In this document: piece after piece, positions 51,081-59,918 of the stretch
Position numbering within the stretch: position 1 is the first letter of the stretch
Layout: each line of letters begins with the position of its first letter
Assembly (NCBI RefSeq): GCF_028737205.1
Contig: NZ_JAQZAL010000013.1
Coordinates: forward strand, 62,001-126,000
Length of the DNA stretch: 64,000 nt
Direction: 5' to 3'
Origin: Actinomycetospora lutea
Lineage (GTDB): Bacteria; Actinomycetota; Actinomycetes; Mycobacteriales; Pseudonocardiaceae
Translations under genes and position numbers: made by a program
The notes under the pieces: generated by a model
Told to the model about the DNA's origin: nothing
The model's input: only the letters and a program-made list of their open reading frames with translations
The model's database searches: none

Positions 51081-52388
51081 TCACTGGGCCGACTTCGCCG
51101 CGGTGAAGCCCGCCTCGAGGTCGGCCTTGAGGTCCTCGATGTTCTCGATGCCGACGGCGAGGCGCACGAGGCCCGGGGTCACGCCCGCGGACTCCTGCTC
51201 GTTCTCGGAGAGCTGGCTGTGGGTCGTCGACGCCGGGTGGGCGATGAGGCTGCGGACGTCGCCGATGTTCACCAGCTGCGAGTGCAGGGTGGTGCCGTCC
51301 ACGAACGCGCGCCCGGCCTCGACGCCGCCGCGCAGGTCGAACGAGACGATCGCCCCGACGCCCTTGGGCAGGTACTTCTTCGCCGCCTCGTACCAGGGGC
51401 TGGACGGCAGGCCGGCGTAGTACACCTTCTCGACCTCGTCGCGCGCCTCGAGCCACTCGGCCAGGGCCTGCGCGTTCTGCACGTGGCGCTCGAGGCGCAG
51501 CGACAGCGTCTCGACGCCCTGGATGATCAGGAAGGCGTTGAACGGGCTGATCGCCGCGCCGGTGTCGCGCAGCAGCTGGACGCGCAGCTTCGCGGCGTAG
51601 GCGCCCGGGCCGAGGGCCTCCCAGTACTTCAGCCCGTTGTAGCTCGGGTCGGGCTCGGTGAAGCCGGGGAAGCGGTCGCCGTGCGCGCCGAAGTCGAAGG
51701 TGCCGCCGTCGACGACGACGCCCGCGATCGTGGTGCCGTGCCCGCCGAGGTACTTGGTCGCCGAGTGGATGACGATGTCGGCGCCGTGCTCGATCGGGCG
51801 CAGCAGGAACGGCGTCGGCACGGTGTTGTCGACGACCAGCGGCACGCCGATCTCGTGCGCCACCCCGGCCACGCCCGCGACGTCGAGGACGTTCGAGCCC
51901 GGGTTCGCGATCGTCTCGGCGAAGAACAGCTTGGTGTTCGGCCGCACCGCGTTGCGCCACTGCTCGAGGTCGTCCTGGTCCTCGACGAACGAGACCTCGA
52001 CGCCCAGCTTGGGCAGCGTGTAGTGGAACAGGTTGTACGTGCCGCCGTAGAGGCTCGGGCTGGACACGAAGTGGTCCCCGGACTGCGCGATGTTGAGGAT
52101 CGCGGCCGTGGTGGCGGCGCTGCCCGACGCGAACGCGAGGGCGGCCACCCCGCCCTCGAGCGCGGCGACGCGCTGCTCGAGCACGTCCTGCGTCGGGTTC
52201 ATGATCCGCGTGTAGATGTTGCCCGGCTCGGCGAGGCTGAACAGGTCGGCGCCGTGCTGGGTGTCGCGGAAGACGTACGACGTCGTCTGGTAGATCGGCG
52301 TGGCCCGGGCGCCCGTGGCGGTGTCCGGGGCCGCGCCGGCGTGGACCTGCTGGGTCTCGAACGACCAGCCGGTGCTCGCGTCGGTCAT
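51081..52388 (-). CDS. metY: O-acetylhomoserine sulfhydrylase
   Basis: MetY (435 residues) is a PLP enzyme that makes homocysteine from O-acetylhomoserine and sulfide. 'YTRIMNPTQDVLEQRVAALEGG' is typical of the family, and the PLP lysine is in HSATKYLGGHGT (about 211). 'FAETIANPGSNVLDVAGVA' and the C-terminal 'GVTPGLVRLAVGIENIED' match the MetY branch rather than MetB. ATG at 52386-52388 follows GGAGAG. With metX it gives direct sulfhydrylation. Confidence 0.95.
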   Translation of the reverse strand: MTDASTGWSFETQQVHAGAAPDTATGARATPIYQTTSYVFRDTQHGADLFSLAEPGNIYTRIMNPTQDVLEQRVAALEGGVAALAFASGSAATTAAILNIAQSGDHFVSSPSLYGGTYNLFHYTLPKLGVEVSFVEDQDDLEQWRNAVRPNTKLFFAETIANPGSNVLDVAGVAGVAHEIGVPLVVDNTVPTPFLLRPIEHGADIVIHSATKYLGGHGTTIAGVVVDGGTFDFGAHGDRFPGFTEPDPSYNGLKYWEALGPGAYAAKLRVQLLRDTGAAISPFNAFLIIQGVETLSLRLERHVQNAQALAEWLEARDEVEKVYYAGLPSSPWYEAAKKYLPKGVGAIVSFDLRGGVEAGRAFVDGTTLHSQLVNIGDVRSLIAHPASTTHSQLSENEQESAGVTPGLVRLAVGIENIEDLKADLEAGFTAAKSAQ

Positions 52389-52643
52389 GAGGTGCTCTCC
52401 ATCGTCGGTGACTCGGGGATGTCGGATCGTGCTCGCCGTCCGGTGGGGTGCTGCCCCTCAGCGACACCACTCGTCGAACGCGTCGACACGACGACTCGGC
52501 CAGAACCCTTCGAGATCAGCCCGCACCACGGCGATGATCCTCCCGCCTGCCCGGCACGGGGCACAACACGACCCCCTCGGGGGTCGCCTCGGTCACGTCC
52601 CCGCGCGTGGCGCCGCCGTCCCGTTGCTGGCAGCCTGCCAACG
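52389..52643. other. Divergent spacer of metY and the P450 gene
   Basis: No gene was seen in these 255 bases. A perfect hairpin CGACCCCCTCGGGGGTCG lies at 52569-52586. The palindrome TGGCAGCCTGCCA (52628-52640) sits just before the P450 GTG, within the longer GTTG...CAAC, and could be an operator. I looked for a SAM riboswitch or a Cys leader peptide before metY and did not find the usual landmarks. Confidence 0.4.
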
Positions 52644-53918
52644 GTGACGGCCTCCTCGGTGGACCTCGGGAACCGCGAGTTCTGGGCGGCCCCCTGGGCG
52701 CAGCGCTACGAGGCGTTCGCGGCCCTGCGCGCCGGCGAGGGACTGCCGCTGTTCGCCGAGCCGGAGTTCCCCGGCTTCCCGCCGGGGCCGGGGTTCCGCG
52801 CGGTGACCCGGCACGCCGACGTCGAGCACGTGAGCCGCCACCCCGACCTGTTCTGCTCGGGGCGGGGCGCGGTGTCGATCCTCGACCTGCCGCCCGAGGC
52901 CGGCGAGTTCTTCGGCTCGCTGATCAGCATGGACGCGCCGCGGCACACGAAGATCCGGCGCATCGCCGCGCAGGCGTTCACGCCCCGGCGGACCGAGGCG
53001 CTGCTGGACGACGTGACGCGTGTGGCGCGGTCGGTGATCGCGTCGGCGCGCGCGAAGGCCCTGGCGGGCGACGGCTCGTTCGACCTCGTCGGCGACGTCT
53101 CCGCCCCGATGCCGTTGTTGATCATCTGCGAGATGATGGGCATCCCCGAGTCCCGCCGCGACGAGGTCTTCGCGCACTCCAACGTCATCCTCGCCGGCGA
53201 CGATCCCGAGTACGTGACCTCGGACAACCCGCTCGGTGACTACCTCGCCGCCGGCGCCGGGCTGTCGGCGCTGATGACGGAGCTGGCGGCTCGCCGGGAG
53301 GCCCGGCCCACGGACGACGTGACGTCGGCACTCGTGCACGGGACCGTCGACGGCGAGCGACTGACGCACCAGGAGATCGCGTCGTTCTTCATCCTGCTCT
53401 GCGTCGCGGGCAACGAGACCACGCGCAACGCGATCACCCACGGCGTCTGGGGCATGCACCGCGACCCCGCGCAGTGGGAGCTGTGGTCGGGCGACGTCGA
53501 GGGCGTCACCCCGACCGCCGTGGACGAGGTCGTGCGCTGGGCCTCGCCGATCAACTGGATGCGGCGCACGGTGGTCTCGGACACGACCGTCGGCGACGTG
53601 CCGGTGTCCGCGGGCGACAAGCTGCTGCTGGTCTACGGCGCGTCGAACCGAGACTCCTCCGTGTTCGCGGACCCGGAGGCCCTCGACCTGCGCCGCTCCC
53701 CCAACCCGCACCAGGGCTTCGGCGCGCACGGCCCGCACTTCTGCCTGGGCGCGCACCTCGCCCGCCGCGAGATCGCGGTGATGTTCCGCGAGCTCTTCGC
53801 CGGCATGCGCGACCTGCGCGTCGTCGGCGAGCCCGACCGCCTGCGCAGCATCTTCGTCAACGGCATCAAGCACCTGCCGGTCGCACTGGCGGGGACGGAC
53901 GCGGCGCGGGGCGCTTGA
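52644..53918 (+). CDS. Cytochrome P450
   Basis: The 424-residue soluble P450 has the I-helix oxygen site VAGNETTRNAITHG, a K-helix Glu-Arg region around 'TAVDEVVRWASP', and the heme-binding loop FGAHGPHFCLGAHLARRE with ligand Cys at about 367. 'PRHTKIRRIAAQAFTPR' is like CYP125/CYP142 sterol or fatty acid hydroxylases; that subfamily is a guess. No redox partner gene lies beside it. GTG at 52644 follows a palindrome and has no strong ribosome binding site. Confidence 0.9.
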   Translation: MTASSVDLGNREFWAAPWAQRYEAFAALRAGEGLPLFAEPEFPGFPPGPGFRAVTRHADVEHVSRHPDLFCSGRGAVSILDLPPEAGEFFGSLISMDAPRHTKIRRIAAQAFTPRRTEALLDDVTRVARSVIASARAKALAGDGSFDLVGDVSAPMPLLIICEMMGIPESRRDEVFAHSNVILAGDDPEYVTSDNPLGDYLAAGAGLSALMTELAARREARPTDDVTSALVHGTVDGERLTHQEIASFFILLCVAGNETTRNAITHGVWGMHRDPAQWELWSGDVEGVTPTAVDEVVRWASPINWMRRTVVSDTTVGDVPVSAGDKLLLVYGASNRDSSVFADPEALDLRRSPNPHQGFGAHGPHFCLGAHLARREIAVMFRELFAGMRDLRVVGEPDRLRSIFVNGIKHLPVALAGTDAARGA

Positions 53919-53919
53919 G

Positions 53920-53933
53920 CGAAGGGCCCTTCG
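53920..53933 (+). terminator. 14-bp palindrome after the P450 gene
   Basis: CGAAGGGCCCTTCG begins one base after the TGA of the P450 gene. It has the same CGAAGGGC arm as the hairpins near 8373 and 21740. The rest of 53919-54170 holds no recognisable gene. Confidence 0.5.
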
Positions 53934-54170
53934 GTCGGAACGGGGTGATGGGGGGCCCGGCCGTGCGAGCGATGCGGCATCGCTGGCGTCTGACGCCAGG
54001 ATCGCCACATGCTCGCCGCAGCGACACGCCGACGACGGCGAGATCCGGGTTCGTGGAGCGTTCGTTCCGCTGACCGGAGCGTCCGCTCCACAACGGTGGA
54101 TCTCCGAGGACGCGGCATGGGTGCGTCGCCCGTGAGCGCTGTTCCGGTGACGGTCGCCCGCGATCTTGCG

Positions 54171-54887
54171 TCAGCCGTTCCGCGACTCGGACGTGCGCGC
54201 GCGACGGAGGACCCGGTACCGCAGGGCGAAGGCCCCGAGGGTCGAGAGGATCAGCACGCCGACGACGGCGGGCGTGCCCATCCCGCCGGGCATGTTGTCG
54301 AACGCCATGGCCTGGACGTCGCTCGTGGTCGTCACCGGCGAGCCCGTGTCCGCGCCGGCGAGCGTCCGCAGCGGGCTCCCCGGCGGCGCGAGGAGCAGGG
54401 CCGGGTTCGGCGTGCCGAAGCTCAGGAACGGCACCGTGGCGGCGAGCCCGCCGGGCGCCGCTGCCGGTGCGACGAGTGCGGCGGGCGGAACGACGGCGAC
54501 CGGGGCCCGGGCAGCCGCCACGGGGGCTGCCGCTCTCGGCCCCGCGACCGGCTGCGAAGTTGCGGATGTCGACGGGCTCGCGGCGGTCGTGGAGGTCGTC
54601 GGCGTGCTCGACGGTGTCGGGGCGGGATCGACCGATGCGGGGGGTACGTCGCTCGCAGGCTCTCGCGCTCCGGCCGCGACCTCGCACACCCCGGTCAGAA
54701 GATCGCGGATCACCCCGGCGACGACTGTTCGCGGCTCACGAGTGACCGGATCGATGCACTGACCGTCGAGAAGGTCGTCGACGCCAATTGGCTCCGCCGA
54801 CGCCACCCCCGTACCGAGGGTCACGGCACCGGCGACGAGAGCACCGACGATCACGCTGGGGAGCAGGCGACCTCGACGAACGATCAT
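54171..54887 (-). CDS. Secreted, membrane-anchored Pro/Ala/Thr-rich protein
   Basis: The 238-residue protein has a basic start and signal peptide ('RRGRLLPSVIVGALVAGAV', cleavage near ASAEP). A short domain with two Cys (DGQCIDPVTREP and 'LLTGVCEV') may form a disulfide. A Pro/Thr/Ala-rich stretch and a C-terminal helix (TPAVVGVLILSTLGAFALRY) followed by basic residues then follow. It looks like a wall- or membrane-tethered stalk without an LPxTG sorting signal. ATG at 54887 has AAGGGG upstream. Function unknown. Confidence 0.75.
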   Translation of the reverse strand: MIVRRGRLLPSVIVGALVAGAVTLGTGVASAEPIGVDDLLDGQCIDPVTREPRTVVAGVIRDLLTGVCEVAAGAREPASDVPPASVDPAPTPSSTPTTSTTAASPSTSATSQPVAGPRAAAPVAAARAPVAVVPPAALVAPAAAPGGLAATVPFLSFGTPNPALLLAPPGSPLRTLAGADTGSPVTTTSDVQAMAFDNMPGGMGTPAVVGVLILSTLGAFALRYRVLRRARTSESRNG

Positions 54888-55149
54888 GCACGGACCCCTT
54901 CGGCCGGATGGTGGACCACCAGGCGCACCCCGGATGGTCTGCGCGCTCATCGGCAATCGGTCAGTGTCGTTACTCGCCAGTTGGCTCACCTGAGGAAATG
55001 ACTCCCTCCAGTGCAACGTCAGCGGATCAGATGGCCGTGACAGTTGGTCCGCTCGCGAGGTTTCACCAGCACCAAGAGGTTGGGCCCCACGCGCCGACCC
55101 TCGGGCCCGACCGGGTGTCCGCGGTCTGCTCCACGCTCGCCGCCGGTTG

Positions 55150-55164
55150 CAGTGCGTGACACTG
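55150..55164. promoter_or_regulatory. Inverted repeat just before the tetR start
   Basis: CAGTGCGTGACACTG (5-base arms, 5-base centre) ends 5 bases before the ATG at 55170. It could be an operator for the TetR protein itself. The 282-base spacer 54888-55169 also holds the promoter of the secreted protein gene on the other strand. I see no gene in it. Confidence 0.35.
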
Positions 55165-55169
55165 ATCGC

Positions 55170-55763
55170 ATGACCGGCGAGTCGTTGCGTCTGGAGTTCC
55201 GACGCCAGGTGCGCGAGCGCGTGCTCACGACCGCCCACGAACACACCGTCGAGCGCGGCTGGGAGCGGGTGCGGGTCGGCGAGGTGGCCGTCGACTCCGG
55301 GGTCTCGCGCCCGACCCTCTACCGCGAGTTCGGCAACAAGGACGGCCTCGGCGAGGCCCTCATGACGCGCGAGGCCGAGCGGTTCTTCACGGCGATCGGC
55401 GCCGCGCTCGCCGAGCACGAGGACATCGGCGACGCCGTGGCGGCCGCGACGCGCCTGACCCTCGAGGAGGCCGCCGACAACCCCCTGCTCCTCGCGGTGC
55501 TCACGGGGAGCCGGTCGGGCGACGCCGGGCTGCTGCCGTTCCTCACCTCGCGCTCGGAGTCGATCCGGGAGTCGGCCCGCTCGCTGCTCGCCACGTGGAT
55601 GGTGCAGCGGCGCCCCGACCTCCTGCCGACCCTGGTCGAGGAGACCGTCGACGCCGTGGTCCGCCTGGTCATCTCCCACGTCGTCGCCCCCTCCCTCGAC
55701 CCCGTCGACGTCGGCCAGCGCGTCTCCCACCTCGTCACGGCACTACTCCGAACGCCAAACTGA
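55170..55763 (+). CDS. TetR-family regulator, likely of alkB
   Basis: The 197-residue protein has the helix-turn-helix 'RVRVGEVAVDSGVSRPTLYREFGNKDGL' (part shown) after 'TAHEHTVERGWE', followed by a helical ligand domain. TetR genes (alkU and others) commonly accompany alkB in actinobacteria. ATG at 55170 is chosen because a long in-frame upstream extension lacks coding character. It ends 80 bases before alkB, on the same strand, and an AT-rich inverted repeat GAGACA...TGTTTC (55762-55785) lies in the gap. Confidence 0.85.
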   Translation: MTGESLRLEFRRQVRERVLTTAHEHTVERGWERVRVGEVAVDSGVSRPTLYREFGNKDGLGEALMTREAERFFTAIGAALAEHEDIGDAVAAATRLTLEEAADNPLLLAVLTGSRSGDAGLLPFLTSRSESIRESARSLLATWMVQRRPDLLPTLVEETVDAVVRLVISHVVAPSLDPVDVGQRVSHLVTALLRTPN

Positions 55764-55842
55764 GACAAAAATAGGGTCTTGTTTCTGAACGGGCCACACT
55801 CCACACTCGGTCGCGAGCCGTCGCGTCGAGGGAGACAGGCCC

Positions 55843-57021
55843 ATGAGCACGACCGAAATCACCAGCGAAGAGCACGCCGAGGGTGCATCGCAGCGCCCGT
55901 GGCGTGACCGCAAGCGCTACCTCTGGCCCCTGGCCACCGTGATGCCCGCGATGCCGTTCCTGGGCGCCGGGCTCGTGTCCGCCACGGGGTGGGCCGGCTG
56001 GTGGTGGGTCGGCCCGATGATCCTGTTCATCGTGCTCCCGGCCCTGGACCTGGTCTTCGGGGCCACCGACGACAACCCTCCGGAGTCCGAGCGCGAGCGC
56101 CTCGAGGCCGACCGCTACTACCGCTGGGTCACCTACCTGTTCCTGCCGATCCAGTACGCGAGCCTCGTGTTCTGCTGCTGGGTCTGGGCCACGTGGGACC
56201 TCGCCTGGCACGCCGACCTCGGCCTCGCCCTGACGATGGGCGTCGTCTCCGGCGTCGCCATCAACACCGCCCACGAGCTGGGCCACAAGCGCGAGGACGT
56301 CGAGCGCTGGCTCTCGAAGATCGCGCTCGCCAGCTCCGCGTACGGGCACTTCTACGTCGAGCACAACCGCGGCCACCACGTCCGCGTCGCCACCCCGGAG
56401 GACCCGGCGAGCTCACGGCTCGGCGAGGGCTTCTGGGCGTTCCTGCCGCGCACGGTGTGGGGCAGCCTGCGCTCGTCGTGGCACCTGGAGAACAAGCGCC
56501 GCTCGAAGGGCCGTCACACCCCGCTCGACCACGAGATCCTCGTGGCCTGGGCGATGACGGTCGCGCTGTTCGTGGCGCTGGTCGCCGCGTTCGGCTGGGT
56601 CGTCCTGCCGTGGCTCGTGCTGCAGGCGGTCGTCGGGTTCTCGCTGCTCGAGGTCGTCAACTACCTGGAGCACTACGGTCTGAAGCGGGCGAAGCGCGAC
56701 GACGGGCGCTACGAGCGCACCGACCCGCGGCACAGCTGGAACGCCGACCACACCGTGTCGAACCTGCTGCTCTACCAGCTGCAGCGCCACAGCGATCACC
56801 ACGCGAACCCGCTGCGCCGCTACCAGACGCTGCGGCACTTCGAGGAGTCGCCGCAGCTGCCCAGCGGCTACGGCTCGATGATCGTCGTCGCGCTCTTCCC
56901 GCCGATCTGGCGCGCGATGATGGACCGCAAGGTGCTCGCCCACTACGACGGCGACGTCACGCTGGCGAACATCCATCCGCGCAAGCGTGAGCGCTACCTC
57001 TCCCGCTACGCCCGGACATAG
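55843..57021 (+). CDS. alkB: Alkane 1-monooxygenase
   Basis: AlkB (392 residues) is the membrane di-iron enzyme that hydroxylates medium-chain alkanes at the end carbon. All His motifs are present: NTAHELGHK, EHNRGHHVR, NYLEHYGL (signature) and LQRHSDHHA. About six membrane helices are seen. There is no fused rubredoxin domain and no rubredoxin or reductase gene follows. ATG at 55843 has GGGAGA upstream. It is probably controlled by the TetR protein just upstream. Confidence 0.95.
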   Translation: MSTTEITSEEHAEGASQRPWRDRKRYLWPLATVMPAMPFLGAGLVSATGWAGWWWVGPMILFIVLPALDLVFGATDDNPPESERERLEADRYYRWVTYLFLPIQYASLVFCCWVWATWDLAWHADLGLALTMGVVSGVAINTAHELGHKREDVERWLSKIALASSAYGHFYVEHNRGHHVRVATPEDPASSRLGEGFWAFLPRTVWGSLRSSWHLENKRRSKGRHTPLDHEILVAWAMTVALFVALVAAFGWVVLPWLVLQAVVGFSLLEVVNYLEHYGLKRAKRDDGRYERTDPRHSWNADHTVSNLLLYQLQRHSDHHANPLRRYQTLRHFEESPQLPSGYGSMIVVALFPPIWRAMMDRKVLAHYDGDVTLANIHPRKRERYLSRYART

Positions 57022-57038
57022 AACCGACGAGGCGGGCG

Positions 57039-58271
57039 TTGACCTCCGGAGTGAGCGCACCCGCCGACGCCCTCGACCCCGTCCGCCGCGGCCGGCTGTT
57101 CGCCGCGGTGGCCGGGGTCGTCGTGCTCTTCCTGGCCGCCTCGAGCGTGCCGTCCCCGCTCTACGTCGTCTACCAGGCGCAGTGGGGCTTCTCGGCCGCG
57201 ACGCTGACGGTGGTCTTCGCGGTCTACGTGCTGTTCCTGCTGGCCTCGTTGCTGGTGGTCGGCGGGCTGTCCGACCACGTCGGACGCCGTCCCGTGCTCG
57301 CCGTCGCGCTGGTGGTGCAGACGGCGGCAGTGGTCCTGTTCCTCGTCGCGACGAGCGTGACGATGCTGCTCGTGGCCCGGGCGGTGCAGGGCGCGGCGAC
57401 CGGCGCGGCGATCACCGCGATGGCCGCGACCCTGGTCGACCTGCACCCGCGCCGGGCGGGCCTCGCGAACGCCGCGACGCCGCTGATCGGCCTCGCGCTC
57501 GGCGCGCTGGGCTGCGGGCTGCTCGTGGAGTACGCGCCGGCCCCGACGCGCCTGGTGTGGATCGTGCTGCTCGCCGGGTTCGCCGTCGTCGCCGTGGTGC
57601 TCGCCGTCCTGCCCGAGACCGCGGCGCGACGGTCGGGCGCCCTCGCCTCGCTGCGCCCGCGCGTGCGCATCCCCGCCGGCCTGCGGACCGACGTCCTCGC
57701 CATCACCCCCGTCCTCGCGGCGAGCTGGGCGCTGGGCGGGCTCTACCTCTCGCTGGGCCCGTCGGTGGCCGCAGAGCTCCTGGGGCTGCGCAGCCACGTC
57801 GTCGGTGGCGTCGTCGTCACCCTGCTCTGCGGGGTGGGCGCCGCGACCGCGGTGGTCGCGTTCCGCCGCACCCCCGAGTCGCTGCTCGCGCCGGCGGGCG
57901 GGCTGCTCGCCGCGGGCACGCTGATCACGCTCAGCGGCCTGGTGCTCGGCTCGCCCCTCACGAGCGTGGTGGGCACGGTCGTCGCCGGGCTCGGGTTCGG
58001 GTCGGCGTCGCTCGCCTGCTTCGGCACGCTCGCCCGCATCGCGGCACCCGAGAACCGCGGCGAGCTGATGGCCGTCGCCTACACGATCGCCTACACCGCG
58101 TTCAGCGTGCCCGCGGTGATCGCGGGGATGGCGACGGTCCGGGTCGGCCTGCGGCCGGTCGCCGAGGCCTACGGGCTGGTCGTCGTCGCCCTGGGTGTGA
58201 TCGCGGTCGTGACGCGGGCACTCGTCCTGCGCGCCCGTCGCCACGCGGCGCCGGAGTGCGTCGAGGCCTGA
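57039..58271 (+). CDS. MFS exporter
   Basis: The 410-residue transporter has about twelve membrane helices and the loop 2-3 motif GGLSDHVGRRPVL, typical of drug-type MFS exporters. 'SVPSPLYVVYQAQWGFS' near the N-terminus is like a common actinobacterial subgroup. TTG at 57039 has GAGGCGGG upstream; GTG at 57051 is an alternative. It follows alkB by 17 bases, so the two may share a message. A role in exporting the siderophore made 2 kb downstream is possible but unproven. Confidence 0.85.
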   Translation: MTSGVSAPADALDPVRRGRLFAAVAGVVVLFLAASSVPSPLYVVYQAQWGFSAATLTVVFAVYVLFLLASLLVVGGLSDHVGRRPVLAVALVVQTAAVVLFLVATSVTMLLVARAVQGAATGAAITAMAATLVDLHPRRAGLANAATPLIGLALGALGCGLLVEYAPAPTRLVWIVLLAGFAVVAVVLAVLPETAARRSGALASLRPRVRIPAGLRTDVLAITPVLAASWALGGLYLSLGPSVAAELLGLRSHVVGGVVVTLLCGVGAATAVVAFRRTPESLLAPAGGLLAAGTLITLSGLVLGSPLTSVVGTVVAGLGFGSASLACFGTLARIAAPENRGELMAVAYTIAYTAFSVPAVIAGMATVRVGLRPVAEAYGLVVVALGVIAVVTRALVLRARRHAAPECVEA

Positions 58272-58340
58272 GCCGGTGTGGAACGGGCGCCCACCGAGCA
58301 CCCTCCCCCCGCGCACGACACCCGTCGAGAGGACCACGCC

Positions 58341-58769
58341 ATGCCGAAGCCCCCGCTGCCCGACGAGGTCCAGCAGCTGCTGGCCCGCCCCAACCCCAGC
58401 GTCATCACGTCGGTCCGCGGCGACGGCCAGCCCGTTTCGGTCGCCACCTGGTACCTCTGGGACGACGGCCGGGTGCTGGTGAACATGGACGCCCAGCGCA
58501 AGCGCGTCGAGTACCTGCGCAACGACCCGCGGGCCTCGATCACCATCCTCGCCGAGGACGACTGGTACACCCACGTCAGCATCCAGGGCCGCGTGGTCGA
58601 GTGGGCCGACGACACCGACCTCGCGATCATCGACCGCGCCGCGAAGCACTACACCGGCGAGCCCTACCCCATCCGTGACCGCGCACGCGTCGCGGCGTGG
58701 ATCGAGGTGGACCGCTGGCACGGATGGGGCCAGGTCAAGGCCTCGGACGTCCCCGACAACGCGGGCTGA
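58341..58769 (+). CDS. PPOX-fold, probably F420- or FMN-dependent protein
   Basis: The 142-residue split barrel has 'VITSVRGDGQPVSVATWYLWDDGRVLV', then 'RKRVEYLRNDPRASITIL' and 'VSIQGRVVEW', as in pyridoxamine oxidase-like proteins. The actinobacterial group with this layout often uses F420. The substrate is unknown. ATG at 58341 follows GAGAGGA. It lies between the MFS gene and the siderophore operon. Confidence 0.82.
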   Translation: MPKPPLPDEVQQLLARPNPSVITSVRGDGQPVSVATWYLWDDGRVLVNMDAQRKRVEYLRNDPRASITILAEDDWYTHVSIQGRVVEWADDTDLAIIDRAAKHYTGEPYPIRDRARVAAWIEVDRWHGWGQVKASDVPDNAG

Positions 58770-58814
58770 CCACCGCCCCTCCCGATCACCCGATCGGCAC
58801 GCCCCTCCGCGTGG

Positions 58815-58826
58815 TTAGGGTTGCCT
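58815..58826. promoter_or_regulatory. Weak IdeR-like half-site before the siderophore operon
   Basis: TTAGGGTTGCCT matches the left half of the IdeR/DmdR iron box (TTAGGTTAGSCT) at 10 of 12 bases; the right half is not kept. It lies 67 bases before the operon GTG. Iron control is expected for such genes, but this site is weak evidence. Confidence 0.3.
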
Positions 58827-58892
58827 GGGTCGGGGCGGGACCGCCGCACGAGGTCCCCACCCCGGCCCAGCCGCGTCGCGACGGAGGTGTGA

Positions 58893-59918
58893 GTGACCCT
58901 CGCCCGTGGGCCCCGTCCGGGCCCCGCCGGTGACTTCTCGGATGACCGGGCCGGGCTCGCCGTCCACGACTCGGTGCTCGGCGCCGTCGGGACGACGCCC
59001 CTGGTGCAGCTCGGCCGGCTGTTCCCCCAGCCCGGGGTGGAGGTGCTCGCCAAGCTCGAGCTGATGAACCCGGGCGGCAGCATGAAGGACCGCTCGGCGC
59101 GCTACATCGTGGGCAGCGGGCTCGCGGACGGGTCGATCCCGCCGGGCAGCCGCCTGGTCGAGTCGAGCTCCGGCAACTTCGGGGTCGCCGTCGCGATGGT
59201 CGCCCGGCTGCACGGGCTGGCGTTCACGTGCGTCGTCGACCCGCACGCGAGCCCCGCCAACGTGGCGATCATGCGAGGGCTCGGCGCCGACGTGGAGACC
59301 GTCGACGAGCCCGACGAGGCGGGCGGCTACCTGCACACCCGGCTCGCGCGGGTGCACGAGATCCTCGCGACGACGCCCGACACCGTGTGGATCAACCAGT
59401 ACGCCAACGACCGCAACTGGCTGGCGCACTACCACGGCACGGGCGCCGAGATCGCCGACGCGGTGGTCCTCCCGCCGACGCACCTCGTCGGCGCGGTGTC
59501 GACCACCGGCAGCCTGCTGGGCTGCGCGCGCCGGCTGCGGGAGGTGTGCGACCCGCTCGAGGTCGTCGCCGCCGACGCCGTCGGCTCGGTGATCTTCGGG
59601 GGCCCCGGCGGGCGGCGCGAGCTGCCCGGTCTCGGGTCGAGCCGGGTCCCCGAGCTGCACTCCCCCGCCGAGATCGACCGCGTCGAGTCCGTCGACGACG
59701 CCACCGCCGCCGAGGCGTGCCGCGAGCTGCTGGCCAGCGAGGCGATCTTCGCGGGCGGCTCGACGGGCGCCGTCGTCACCGCCGTGCGCCGGGTCGTGCG
59801 CGACGTGACCCCGCCGGCGCGGATCGTCGCGATCTTCCCCGACCGCGGGGACCGCTACCTCGACCGCGTGTGGGACGACGCGTGGCTCGACCGGGCACGG
59901 GCTCGGCGCGTCCGGTGA
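58893..59918 (+). CDS. SbnA-like PLP enzyme (diaminopropionate precursor synthase)
   Basis: The 341-residue cysteine synthase-type PLP protein has the lysine in GGSMKDRSARY (about 64), VESSSGNFGVAVA and 'GAVSTTGSLLGCARRLRE'. It resembles SbnA, which joins O-phosphoserine and glutamate to form N-(1-amino-1-carboxyl-2-ethyl)-glutamate, the precursor of 2,3-diaminopropionate in staphyloferrin B. The SbnA function rests on similarity and on the two siderophore synthetase genes that follow. No SbnB gene is seen. GTG at 58893 has GGAGGTG upstream; its stop overlaps the next gene as GTGA. Confidence 0.85.
   Translation: MTLARGPRPGPAGDFSDDRAGLAVHDSVLGAVGTTPLVQLGRLFPQPGVEVLAKLELMNPGGSMKDRSARYIVGSGLADGSIPPGSRLVESSSGNFGVAVAMVARLHGLAFTCVVDPHASPANVAIMRGLGADVETVDEPDEAGGYLHTRLARVHEILATTPDTVWINQYANDRNWLAHYHGTGAEIADAVVLPPTHLVGAVSTTGSLLGCARRLREVCDPLEVVAADAVGSVIFGGPGGRRELPGLGSSRVPELHSPAEIDRVESVDDATAAEACRELLASEAIFAGGSTGAVVTAVRRVVRDVTPPARIVAIFPDRGDRYLDRVWDDAWLDRARARRVR

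Noticed and set aside
52389-52643. SAM riboswitch or Cys leader peptide before metY
   Set aside because: No conserved riboswitch core and no short frame ending in Cys codons was seen.
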